Part shown: in pieces, positions 39,790 to 47,739 of the stretch
Position numbering within the stretch: the stretch's first letter is position 1
Layout: every line of letters begins with the position of its first letter
Assembly (NCBI GenBank): GCA_045614605.1
Contig: JAZLDH010000022.1
Span: 8,751-72,750, forward strand
DNA length: 64,000 bases
Source: Onthomorpha sp937906975
GTDB lineage: Bacteria; Bacteroidota; Bacteroidia; Bacteroidales; P3
Reading direction: 5' to 3'
Made by a program: the position numbers and the translations under genes
Notes under the pieces: generated by a model
What the model was told of the DNA's origin: nothing
Database searches by the model: none
The model's input: the letters and a program-made list of their open reading frames with translations, nothing else

Positions 39790-41793
39790 ATGAAGAAAAT
39801 TTTTAAAACAATGATGTTATGCACAGCTGCTTTGACTGCATTTTCTTGCAGCGAGAAAGCAGAAGAGAAAAAAGAGTTTAACTACATAGATGAACGTTTT
39901 GCAGACATTCAAATCCTACATTATGAAGTAGAAGGATTTGAAAATTTGACTTTGCAACAAAAAACTTTCATCTATTACTTGAATGAAGCCGCTCTTTGGG
40001 GAAGAGATATTCTTTTTGACCAAAACGGACGCTACAATCTTGAAATTCGCAGAATGTTAGAAGAAGTTTATCAAAACTACAAAGGAAATAAAAACGACAA
40101 AAACTTCTTAGCATTAGAAGAATACTTAAAGAGAGTATGGTTTAGCAATGGTATTCACCACCATTACGGAAGTGAAAAATTTGTTCCTGGCTTTGATAGA
40201 GCATGGTTTGTAGAACAAACAAAATGTTCAGAAGAAATAGCAGAGGTTATCTTTAACCCAAATGTAATGCCAAAGAAAATAAATCTTGCAGAAGGTGTGG
40301 ATTTAATAGCAACAAGTGCTTGCAACTACTATCAAGGAGTTACACAAGAAGAAGCTGAAAAATTCTATGCAGAATTAAAAGCAAAAGGCGACCAAAAACA
40401 CCCTGTAATGTATGGAATGAACTCTACTTTGGTAAAAGACAAAGATGGAAAAATTTATGAAGACCTTTGGATTGCATCGGGTAAATACGGAAAAGCAATA
40501 AGCAAGATAGTAGAAAACTTAAAACTTGCTCGCCCATACGCAGAAGATGAAAAACAACAAGAAGTAATAGACAAATTGATTGCCTTTTACGAAACAGGTG
40601 ATTTAAAAACCTTTGATGAATACAGCATTGCTTGGACAGAAAACACAGAACCTGTGGTTGATTTTGTAAATGGCTTTATTGAATCATACGGAGACCCACT
40701 TGGAATGAAAGCATCTTGGGAAAGTATAGTTAATTTCAAAGACATAGAAGCAACAAAGCGTACAGAAGCAATGAGTAACAATGCTCAATGGTTTGAAAAC
40801 AACTCACCTGTTGCACCAGAGTATAAAAAAGAAAATGTAAAAGGGGTATCTGCAAAGGTAATCAATGCAGCAATACTTGGAGGAGACTTATTCCCTTCAA
40901 CAGCCATAGGAATCAACTTACCAAATAGCAACTGGATTAGAGCAGAACACGGAAGTAAATCAGTAACTATTGGAAACCTAACAGCAGCATACGCACAATC
41001 TTCAAATGGTAGCGGAATGCTTGAAGAATTTGCTTGCGGACAAGAAGAAATAGACATTATAAAGAAATATGGTCAATTTACAGACGACCTACACACAGAC
41101 TTACATGAATGTCTTGGTCACGGAAGTGGAAAACTTTTGCCAGGCGTTGATCCAGAAGCCTTAAAAGCATACGGAAGCACAATAGAAGAAGCAAGAGCAG
41201 ACCTTTTTGCACTTTATTACCTTGCAGATGCAAAATTAGTTGAGTTAGGATTATTACCAGATGCAGAAGCATATAAAGCAAGCTACATAAGCCAGATGCA
41301 AAATGGACTTTTGACACAAGTAGTACGCATAAAACTTGGCGATCAAATAGAAGAATCACACATGAGAGACAGAGCCTTGATTGCAAGATGGGCATTTGAA
41401 AAAGGAAAAGGCGCTGGAAAAGATGGAAAAGACGTAATAGAAATGTTTAAACGCGAAGGAGAAACCTTTGTGAAGATAAACGACTATGAAATGTTACGTA
41501 ATTTGTTCGGACAACTTTTAGCTGAAATTCAAAGAATCAAATCAACAGGAGACTATAACGCAGCAAGAGATTTAGTAGAAAACTACGCAGTGAAAATAGA
41601 TCCAGAATTACACAAAGAAATCTTAGATAGATACCAAAAACTTAACATTGCACCATACAAAGGCTTTGTAAACCCTGTTTATACAGCAGTAAAAGACAAA
41701 GATGGTAAGATAACAGATGTAACAATCTCATACGAAGAAGGCTACACTAAACAAATGTTAAGATACTCTAAGGATTACAGCCCTTTGAAATAA
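39790..41793 (+). CDS. Dipeptidyl peptidase III (M49), lipoprotein
   Basis: Start set at the ATG that begins a lipoprotein signal (MKKIFKTMMLCTAALTAFSC, lipobox AFSC); the longer reading begins at TTG. About 667 residues. The M49 zinc motif HECLGH (in DLHECLGHGSGK, about residue 440) and the second motif EEARAD give the metal site. The family removes dipeptides from short peptides. A DPP III has been characterised from Bacteroides thetaiotaomicron. Location: outer-membrane-anchored or periplasmic. It supplies amino acids, in line with peptide fermentation. Hairpin terminator follows. Confidence 0.94.
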   Translation: MKKIFKTMMLCTAALTAFSCSEKAEEKKEFNYIDERFADIQILHYEVEGFENLTLQQKTFIYYLNEAALWGRDILFDQNGRYNLEIRRMLEEVYQNYKGNKNDKNFLALEEYLKRVWFSNGIHHHYGSEKFVPGFDRAWFVEQTKCSEEIAEVIFNPNVMPKKINLAEGVDLIATSACNYYQGVTQEEAEKFYAELKAKGDQKHPVMYGMNSTLVKDKDGKIYEDLWIASGKYGKAISKIVENLKLARPYAEDEKQQEVIDKLIAFYETGDLKTFDEYSIAWTENTEPVVDFVNGFIESYGDPLGMKASWESIVNFKDIEATKRTEAMSNNAQWFENNSPVAPEYKKENVKGVSAKVINAAILGGDLFPSTAIGINLPNSNWIRAEHGSKSVTIGNLTAAYAQSSNGSGMLEEFACGQEEIDIIKKYGQFTDDLHTDLHECLGHGSGKLLPGVDPEALKAYGSTIEEARADLFALYYLADAKLVELGLLPDAEAYKASYISQMQNGLLTQVVRIKLGDQIEESHMRDRALIARWAFEKGKGAGKDGKDVIEMFKREGETFVKINDYEMLRNLFGQLLAEIQRIKSTGDYNAARDLVENYAVKIDPELHKEILDRYQKLNIAPYKGFVNPVYTAVKDKDGKITDVTISYEEGYTKQMLRYSKDYSPLK

Positions 41794-41810
41794 CGAAAAG
41801 GATAAATAAA

Positions 41811-41850
41811 AAAAGAACTCGTGAGTTTTATTTCACGAGTTCTTTTTTTT
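41811..41850. terminator. Bidirectional terminator between DPP III and TonB-like genes
   Basis: aagaactcgtga (41813-41824) pairs with tcacgagttctt (41833-41844), then T-run; it serves both converging genes. Confidence 0.88.
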
Positions 41851-42259
41851 ATTCTTTATCTTTTGGAAGTTCAAACTTGATTGGTAGGACGAATTGAAAT
41901 CTTACGGGTTTTCCTCTTTGCTTTCCCGGTTTCCATTTCGGCATATTTTTTATCATTTCCACCGCTGCTTCTTCGCAACCGCCTCCTATGCCTCGTAAAA
42001 TTTTAACATTTGAAATTGAACCGTCTTTTTCAATAACAAATTGCACGAAAACTCTTCCTTCAATGCCTTTTTCTTTTGCAAGTTCAGGATATTTAAGGTT
42101 TTTTACAATGAAAGCATACATTGAATCCAAGCCTCCTGGAAATTCTGCTTGCTCTTCAACAACGACAAACACTTCCTCCTCAACTTTAGCTTCTTCTTGT
42201 GCAAAGGCACCAAAGCTTAATGTGCATAAAAACGCACTTAAAAACAATAATTTTTTCAT
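41849..42259 (-). CDS. TonB C-terminal domain protein with cleavable signal peptide
   Basis: 136 residues. Signal peptide (MKKLLFLSAFLCTLSFGAFAQ), then a TonB_C domain (about 45-132): EFPGGLDSMYAFIVKNLKYPELAKE, GRVFVQFVIEKDGSI, and MPKWKPGKQRGKPVRFQF. Ordinary TonB has an N-terminal membrane anchor and Pro-rich linker; neither is present here, so it should be soluble in the periplasm. Many Bacteroidetes carry such short TonB_C proteins; the role is unclear (perhaps adaptor or receptor-signalling). Confidence 0.9.
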   Translation of the reverse strand: MKKLLFLSAFLCTLSFGAFAQEEAKVEEEVFVVVEEQAEFPGGLDSMYAFIVKNLKYPELAKEKGIEGRVFVQFVIEKDGSISNVKILRGIGGGCEEAAVEMIKNMPKWKPGKQRGKPVRFQFVLPIKFELPKDKE

Positions 42260-42305
42260 ATTGCATAATTTTTTATTGGTTTATGCTTGCAAATGTACAA
42301 AATAA

Positions 42306-42352
42306 AAAAATAAATGCGAGAACTAATTTAATAATTCTCGCATTTATTTTTT
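42306..42352 (-). terminator. Hairpin terminator of the TPR gene
   Basis: aaataaatgcgaga pairs with tctcgcatttattt across a 14-nt loop; T-rich on both sides. Confidence 0.8.
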
Positions 42353-42385
42353 TATTTCTTTACTTTAATTTTTTATTCCTTAGCT

Positions 42386-43084
42386 TTATTGAAGGTTTTC
42401 TAAGCGTGAAATATATTTTTCAATTTCTCTGTATTCTTGTGATGCAGGAAATTCTGTTTTTATTCTCTTGTAGCAATTCAATGCTTCTACATTATTTTTT
42501 TGCATTTCGTAAACTTGTCCAAGTTTCAATAGAACAAATGGAGTTGTCATTACGTTACTTGATTTTGCTGCGTCTTTGTAGTTGCTAATTGCTTTGTCTA
42601 ATTGACCAAGCTCTACGTATGCGTCTGCTATCAATGCTTTTGTTTGTAAAGATAAAACTAAGTCCTCTCCTTTGTATGCAGAAAGGTGTTCAATTGCTTT
42701 GTTGTATTCGCCTTGACGTAGGTAGATGTTACCTGCGTAGTAGTTTGCAAGTGAACCTCCCTTTGTAGAACCATAGTCTTCTATTATTGATAATAATCCT
42801 GCGAATTTGCCATCTCCTTCAAGTGCTTTTTTGAAGTCTTCTTGTTCAAAATATTTTTGTGCTGCGAATAATTCTTCTTGAACTCTTTTTTCGCGAGGTT
42901 CAACTACGAAGTTTTGATACAAAAAGTAAGCTGCAATTCCAAGAACAATCACAGAAATTATGATTGTTATGATTTTTTTGTTCTTTTCTATGAACTTTTC
43001 TGAGTTAGAAACGATTTCGCCTACGTTTAAACTGCTATTTCCTTGTTCTTTTTCTTGATTTGGATTGATGTTTTCTTTGTTCAT
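42386..43084 (-). CDS. Membrane-anchored tetratricopeptide protein (YfgM-like)
   Basis: 232 residues. An N-terminal cytosolic segment (1-37), one transmembrane helix (about 38-58, IITIIISVIVLGIAAYFLY), then five or so TPR/Sel1-type helical pairs. The design matches YfgM-family periplasmic chaperone-like proteins, which bind the Sec translocon, though the exact partner in Bacteroidetes is not known. Single-gene transcript. Confidence 0.87.
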   Translation of the reverse strand: MNKENINPNQEKEQGNSSLNVGEIVSNSEKFIEKNKKIITIIISVIVLGIAAYFLYQNFVVEPREKRVQEELFAAQKYFEQEDFKKALEGDGKFAGLLSIIEDYGSTKGGSLANYYAGNIYLRQGEYNKAIEHLSAYKGEDLVLSLQTKALIADAYVELGQLDKAISNYKDAAKSSNVMTTPFVLLKLGQVYEMQKNNVEALNCYKRIKTEFPASQEYREIEKYISRLENLQ

Positions 43085-43233
43085 TATGTTTTGTTTTTAA
43101 TTTCAGAGTGCAAAGATACGTTTTTCTTAGAAAAAACAAGATAATTTGCATTGAAAACTTTAATAAAATTCTTTGTCGAAACAAAAAAATACTAGCTTTT
43201 CTTAGCATTAAAGATAATTTTTTATATAAAAAG

Positions 43234-43264
43234 TTTGTTGATTATGAATTTATTATTATTTTTG
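43234..43264 (+). promoter_or_regulatory. Bacteroidetes-type promoter of the DHOD-like gene
   Basis: TTTG (43234-43237), 19-bp spacer, TATTTTTG (43257-43264), with the ATG 22 bp downstream. Confidence 0.8.
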
Positions 43265-43286
43265 CTCATCTAAAAACAATAAAACT

Positions 43287-44270
43287 ATGAATATTGAGAC
43301 TAAATTTATGGGTTTAAATATCAAAAGCCCTATTATAGTTGGAAGTTGCGGATTAACTTCTGATGTGGAGACTTTAAAGAAAATAGAAAAGGCGGGAGCA
43401 GGTGCTGTTATTTTGAAATCTGTGTTTGAAGAACAGATTCTACAAGAAATGTCTAGTAGTTATTCTCAGTCTAACACATTTGAGTATGCTGATGAAACGT
43501 ATGATTATATTGTTGCTCATACTGAAAAACAATCTTTAGCAAAATATATTAGCTTAATAAAGGCTGCAAAAGAGGCAGTCTCTATTCCTATTATCGCAAG
43601 TGTGAATTGTGTTTCTTCTTCTCAATGGACTGCACTTGCAAGTCGTATGGAACAGGCAGGAGCTGATGGTATAGAATTAAATATGCTTCTTTTGCCTTCT
43701 GATGTTAATATGACAACAGAAAAAATTGAAAAATGCTACGAAACAGTCATTCGTGATGTAAAGAAAGTTGTAAATATACCTGTCTCTGTTAAGATATGTT
43801 CTTATTTTTCTTCGTTAGCAAGGTTTGCTCAAAAGCTTTCGTGGATGGATATTGATAATTTAAGTATCTTTAATCAATTCTTTAAACAAGATATTAATAT
43901 AGATACAATGACAATTGAGCCTGCGAATGTATTTTCTTCACCAGGTAATTTGCATAGAACAATAAGATGGACAGCAATTCTTGCGAATGTGGTTAATTGT
44001 CCTATAACTTCTGGTGGTGGTGTACATAAACCTCAAGATGTTATAAAGCTTTTGTTGGCAGGGGCAAACACAGTGCAAACTGTTTCTGCGATTTATGAAC
44101 AAGGTACCGAGTTTATAGAAGAGTCTGTAGCCTTTTTGAAAGAATGGATGCAAAAGAATAATTTTGAATCTATAGATGATTTTAGAGGTAAGCTTGCTGT
44201 TGAAAAAAATAGTGAAAGTTCAGCATTCTTAAGAGTTCAGTTTATGAAGTATTTTGCAGGAATAAAATAA
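43287..44270 (+). CDS. Dihydroorotate dehydrogenase-like flavoprotein
   Basis: 327 residues. TIM-barrel DHOD-like: MGLNIKSPIIVGSCGLTSDVETLKKIEKAGAGA (first strands split over several motifs), ILKSVFEEQI, IASVNCVSS, GADGIELN, and the C-terminal phosphate/FMN loop ITSGGGVHKPQDVIKLLLAGA. The usual DHOD active-site base region is not clearly seen, and true pyrD genes cluster with pyrK or others, so it may oxidise another substrate. Such 'DHOD-like' proteins are common in Bacteroidetes. Next gene 34 bp away. Confidence 0.87.
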   Translation: MNIETKFMGLNIKSPIIVGSCGLTSDVETLKKIEKAGAGAVILKSVFEEQILQEMSSSYSQSNTFEYADETYDYIVAHTEKQSLAKYISLIKAAKEAVSIPIIASVNCVSSSQWTALASRMEQAGADGIELNMLLLPSDVNMTTEKIEKCYETVIRDVKKVVNIPVSVKICSYFSSLARFAQKLSWMDIDNLSIFNQFFKQDINIDTMTIEPANVFSSPGNLHRTIRWTAILANVVNCPITSGGGVHKPQDVIKLLLAGANTVQTVSAIYEQGTEFIEESVAFLKEWMQKNNFESIDDFRGKLAVEKNSESSAFLRVQFMKYFAGIK

Positions 44271-44304
44271 TTATTTGAAAATAACTAACTAAAAAAATAT
44301 TGTT

Positions 44305-44772
44305 ATGGAAAAACAAATCAACTCAAACAGCTTTTTCAGATTTGAAGATTTAAGAGTTTATCACAAATCTTTGGATTATGTTAATTGGTTGCTTAATCAA
44401 AATTGTCAATTAAATGGATTGGACGCAGATTTGGTGTTTAAACCACTTGTAAATTCAGCAAGTAGAGTGTCTTTAAATATTGCAGAAGGCTCATCTCGTC
44501 ATAAAACTCAATTAATTCAATTCTTAAAAGACGCAAAAGCGGCTATTAGAGAGTGTGTTGTTTTCACTGCAATGGCGTATAAAAAAGGCGTTTTTACACA
44601 AGAACAAAATGAGGCTTCAATTGAAGTGTTGATGGAAATGACAAAAATGCTTGGAGCAATGATAGCTTCTTTGCAAAAGTCAGTTACAAATAGAGCTGCT
44701 AAGCAAGAAGAGACTCAAAAGCCAGAGGCAGAGGACGAATTTATGTCTGAAAATTTCTCTTTTGAGTATTAA
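44305..44772 (+). CDS. Four-helix bundle protein (23S rRNA IVS-like)
   Basis: 155 residues. The pattern FEDLRVYHKSLDYVNWL ... SASRVSLNIAEGSSR ... FLKDAKAAIRECVVFTAMA is diagnostic for the S23/IVP family, first found in rRNA intervening sequences. Here it is a stand-alone gene with no rRNA nearby. It ends with an acidic tail. Function unknown. Confidence 0.9.
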   Translation: MEKQINSNSFFRFEDLRVYHKSLDYVNWLLNQNCQLNGLDADLVFKPLVNSASRVSLNIAEGSSRHKTQLIQFLKDAKAAIRECVVFTAMAYKKGVFTQEQNEASIEVLMEMTKMLGAMIASLQKSVTNRAAKQEETQKPEAEDEFMSENFSFEY

Positions 44773-44788
44773 AAAGTGAATTTTAAAG

Positions 44789-44830
44789 TGAAAGCGAGTT
44801 TTATTTTAGGATAAAACTCGCTTTTTTTTG
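44789..44830 (+). terminator. Rho-independent terminator after the four-helix bundle gene
   Basis: aaagcgagttttat pairs with ataaaactcgcttt, then a run of T. Confidence 0.85.
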
Positions 44831-44892
44831 TGTTATAGTACCGTTTTATTGGAATTTGTCGTATTTTTGTAGGTTTAAAATGGTATAGTTTT

Positions 44893-46050
44893 ATGCGATT
44901 TGAGCAAATAGTAGGACAAAGAAATTTAATAAACACATTGATTGATGTTGTTTTAAATAATAGAGTAAGTCATGCACAGTTGTTTTTAGGAAGTGCAGGT
45001 TATGGCGGATTTGCTCTTGCTTTGGCGTATGCTCAGTTTGTTTCTTGTACGGATAAGCAAGTGTTTGAAAATGTAGAACAAGGAGAATTGAAAGCTGATT
45101 CGTGCGGAAAGTGTCCTTCTTGCTTAAAATATCAAAAACTCTCACACCCTGATTTGTTTTTTACCTTTCCAAATACCACAACTAAGTCGGTAGATAAAAA
45201 TAATGAGAGTATAAGTTTTTTAGATTGTTTTAGAGATTATGTTTTGTCTAAAAATGCTTACATAGATTTAGAATCGTGGTATCAAGAACTTGGTGTGGAT
45301 AATAAACAAGGTGCAATCAATGTTAGAGATGCTAATACTATAATTAAAAACCTAACGCTTAAAACTTACGAATCGCAATATAAGATAAATATTGTATGGG
45401 GGGTTGATAAATTGCAAGTAGATGCGGCTAATAAATTGTTGAAAATACTTGAAGAACCATACGAAAATACTTTGTTTCTTTTGGTTGCAGAAAATAGTGA
45501 GTCGCTTCTTTCAACTATTTTATCAAGAACTCAACTTATAAAGGTGCCTCCAATTTCGGATTCTGATTTGGAACAATATTTGTTGCAAGAAAGTTTTGAG
45601 CAAGTGGAAAATGTCTTGGGCTTTGCTGAGGGAAATTTGATTAAGGCGCTTTCTTGGGGTTCGGATAGTAAGGCTGATTATAGGCAGTTGTTTATTCAGT
45701 TCAATAGATTGGCCTTTGCTTATAATTCTTCTTTGGCTGAGATTTACAAATTGGTGGAAAAGATTTGTAAAATGGGAAGAGAGGAATTGAAAGTGTATTT
45801 AAATTATACTCTTGAACTATATAGAGAATGTTTTTTGCAAGGGGAATTGAATATAGATAAGCTTTGTAATTTTTCTTCTGAGGAAAAGGATTTTAAAGCT
45901 AAGTTTTCAAAATTTATTACTCCTAAAAATCTTGTTAATATACAGAGATTGACAGAAAAAGCTATGCAAGAGGTAATGCGTAATGGTAATGCTAAAATGA
46001 TATTTTTAACTTTGGCAATTAACATTGGTAAATTAATTAAGAATACTTAA
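44893..46050 (+). CDS. holB: DNA polymerase III, delta' subunit
   Basis: Clamp-loader subunit of the replicative polymerase. 385 residues. Begins FEQIVGQRNLINTL; the P-loop is degenerate (LGSAGYGGFALA, no GKT), as is normal for delta'. A zinc-binding set is present: CGKCPSCLKYQ. Sensor region: VDKLQVDAANKLLKILEEPYENTLFLLV, and SxLSTILSRTQ-type arginine finger segment (LLSTILSRTQLIKV). Cytosolic. The following PSP1 gene is a known neighbour of holB in many bacteria. Confidence 0.93.
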   Translation: MRFEQIVGQRNLINTLIDVVLNNRVSHAQLFLGSAGYGGFALALAYAQFVSCTDKQVFENVEQGELKADSCGKCPSCLKYQKLSHPDLFFTFPNTTTKSVDKNNESISFLDCFRDYVLSKNAYIDLESWYQELGVDNKQGAINVRDANTIIKNLTLKTYESQYKINIVWGVDKLQVDAANKLLKILEEPYENTLFLLVAENSESLLSTILSRTQLIKVPPISDSDLEQYLLQESFEQVENVLGFAEGNLIKALSWGSDSKADYRQLFIQFNRLAFAYNSSLAEIYKLVEKICKMGREELKVYLNYTLELYRECFLQGELNIDKLCNFSSEEKDFKAKFSKFITPKNLVNIQRLTEKAMQEVMRNGNAKMIFLTLAINIGKLIKNT

Positions 46051-46084
46051 TATAAATAATATATAATTCATTTATTTTTGTAAT

Positions 46085-47263
46085 ATGGACGCAGAAAAAA
46101 AAGAAATTAAAGAGATAGAACAAAGGGATAAGTTATTAGAACAATTTATTCACCCTTATTTTGATGAGGAACCTGATATTGAAAAGGATAAATTCCAAGT
46201 AAGTGATCTTTTGTCAAGAGGTTGCAGCAAGGAACCTATATCTTATAGACCTATTTCAAAGAAAGAGGTTGATAATTGCTCAAAGATGAATGTTCATAAT
46301 TGGATGGGACATATTCATTCTCCCTCAAATGGAAATGCTTGCAATGTTGTAGAGGTTAGATTTAAAAATTCAAGAAAAGATTTCTATCGTTTACCTGAAG
46401 GATTAGAGATTTCGGAAGGAGATGTTGTAGCTGTGGAAGGAAATCCTGGGCACGATATAGGAATTGTTACGCTTTCGGGAGAATTGTGTAGGATTCAGAT
46501 GAAGAAAAAGAAAGTGGACATAAATTCTGACTTTAAAAGGTTATATAGAAGAGCGAAAGCGGCTGATATAGAAAAGTGGTTGCAATCGGTGAGAAAGGAA
46601 GATGATATGATTTTCAAAACAAGGGATTATGCAAATCGTTATAATCTTAAAATGAAAGTCAATGATGTGGAATTTCAAGGCGATGGTACAAAAGCAATCT
46701 TTTACTATACAGCAGATGAAAGAGTGGATTTTCGTCAGTTAATAAAGTCTTTGGCAGAGGAATTTAGAATTAGAATTGAAATGAAGCAGATTGGTGCAAG
46801 GCAAGAGGCGAGTAGATTGGGCGGAATTGGTACTTGCGGAAGAGAACTCTGTTGTAGCACTTGGCTAAACACCTTTAACTCTGTTTCAACTGTGGTTGCA
46901 AAAACTCAACAGCTTTTCCCAAATCCTCAAAAATTAGCAGGACAATGTGGAAAACTTAAATGCTGTTTAAATTATGAGTATGATGTTTATGTAGAATCGC
47001 TAAATAAAATACCAGAATTAGGAGTGGATTTAGAAACTGAAAAAGGTAAAGCGATATATCATAAGGTAGATGTATTTAAACGCCTATTTTGGTATTCTTA
47101 TCAAGGAAGCACAGAATTATTCCCATTATCTGCAAAATCGGTTAGGTACATAATGGATAAAAATGCGAAGAATATAGCAGTAAAAGACCTTGAATCGTTT
47201 GCAGAAAAGTTAGATAAAGACAAAAACTCACAAAAACAAGATTTCAATGAAGACTATAATTAA
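46085..47263 (+). CDS. PSP1 C-terminal domain protein (YaaT/RicT-like)
   Basis: 392 residues. Central PSP1 domain: VVEVRFKNSRKDFY, KMKVNDVEFQGDGTKAIFYYTADERVDF (in parts), RIEMKQIGARQEASRLGGIGTCGRELCCSTW, QCGKLKCCLNYEYDVY. The Cys-rich motifs are as in YaaT/RicT of Bacillus, which joins a Y-complex controlling RNase Y and mRNA processing; those cysteines can bind Fe-S clusters. Its C-terminus overlaps gldH by 17 bp. A holB neighbour as in many genomes. Confidence 0.93.
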   Translation: MDAEKKEIKEIEQRDKLLEQFIHPYFDEEPDIEKDKFQVSDLLSRGCSKEPISYRPISKKEVDNCSKMNVHNWMGHIHSPSNGNACNVVEVRFKNSRKDFYRLPEGLEISEGDVVAVEGNPGHDIGIVTLSGELCRIQMKKKKVDINSDFKRLYRRAKAADIEKWLQSVRKEDDMIFKTRDYANRYNLKMKVNDVEFQGDGTKAIFYYTADERVDFRQLIKSLAEEFRIRIEMKQIGARQEASRLGGIGTCGRELCCSTWLNTFNSVSTVVAKTQQLFPNPQKLAGQCGKLKCCLNYEYDVYVESLNKIPELGVDLETEKGKAIYHKVDVFKRLFWYSYQGSTELFPLSAKSVRYIMDKNAKNIAVKDLESFAEKLDKDKNSQKQDFNEDYN

Positions 47264-47720
47264 TAGAATAAGCGTTTTGTTATTGTTAGTCTTGTTTTGC
47301 GCTTGCAATCACAATGTTGTTTATGATGAAAACAAAGAAGTGAATGAGCAAATGTGGAAAACAACAGACAAATTGTATTATGAAATAGAAATAAATGATA
47401 CGGTAAAAACCTATAAGTTAGCTTTGAATATCAGAAATACGATAGAGTATCCATATAGCAATATATATTTTTATATGAATACGATTTTGCCAAACGGAAA
47501 AGTAACAAAACAAGATACAATAGAGTGTTACCTTGCATATCCTGACGGAACATGGAAAGGAAAAGGCTCTTCCGAAATAAGAGACAATCGTTTTTGGATA
47601 GCAAAAGATATGAAATTTAACCAAACAGGTAAATACACATTTGAATTGCGTCAAGCAACAATAGATTCTACACTAAAAGGAATCATTGACATAGGCTTAC
47701 ATTTAGAATATCAAGATTAA
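47247..47720 (+). CDS. gldH: Gliding motility lipoprotein GldH
   Basis: 157 residues with lipobox FCAC (Cys near residue 19). Mature part: KLYYEIEINDTVKTYKLALNIRNT, YPYSNIYFYMNTILPNGK, IECYLAYPDGTWKGKGSSEIRD, all matching GldH. GldH is an accessory of the Bacteroidetes gliding/type IX secretion machinery and is often present in non-gliding species. Starts inside the PSP1 gene; PBP1A follows 19 bp later, a common order. Confidence 0.9.
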   Translation: MKTIINRISVLLLLVLFCACNHNVVYDENKEVNEQMWKTTDKLYYEIEINDTVKTYKLALNIRNTIEYPYSNIYFYMNTILPNGKVTKQDTIECYLAYPDGTWKGKGSSEIRDNRFWIAKDMKFNQTGKYTFELRQATIDSTLKGIIDIGLHLEYQD

Positions 47721-47739
47721 AAAATAAATAGTTTTTGAT

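Noticed and set aside
43287..44270. True pyrD (dihydroorotate dehydrogenase) as part of the pyrimidine pathway
   Set aside because: Active-site pattern unclear and no pyr neighbours; listed as DHOD-like only.
44305..44772. rRNA intervening-sequence element
   Set aside because: The four-helix protein belongs to that family by sequence, but no 23S rRNA is near; it is a stand-alone gene.
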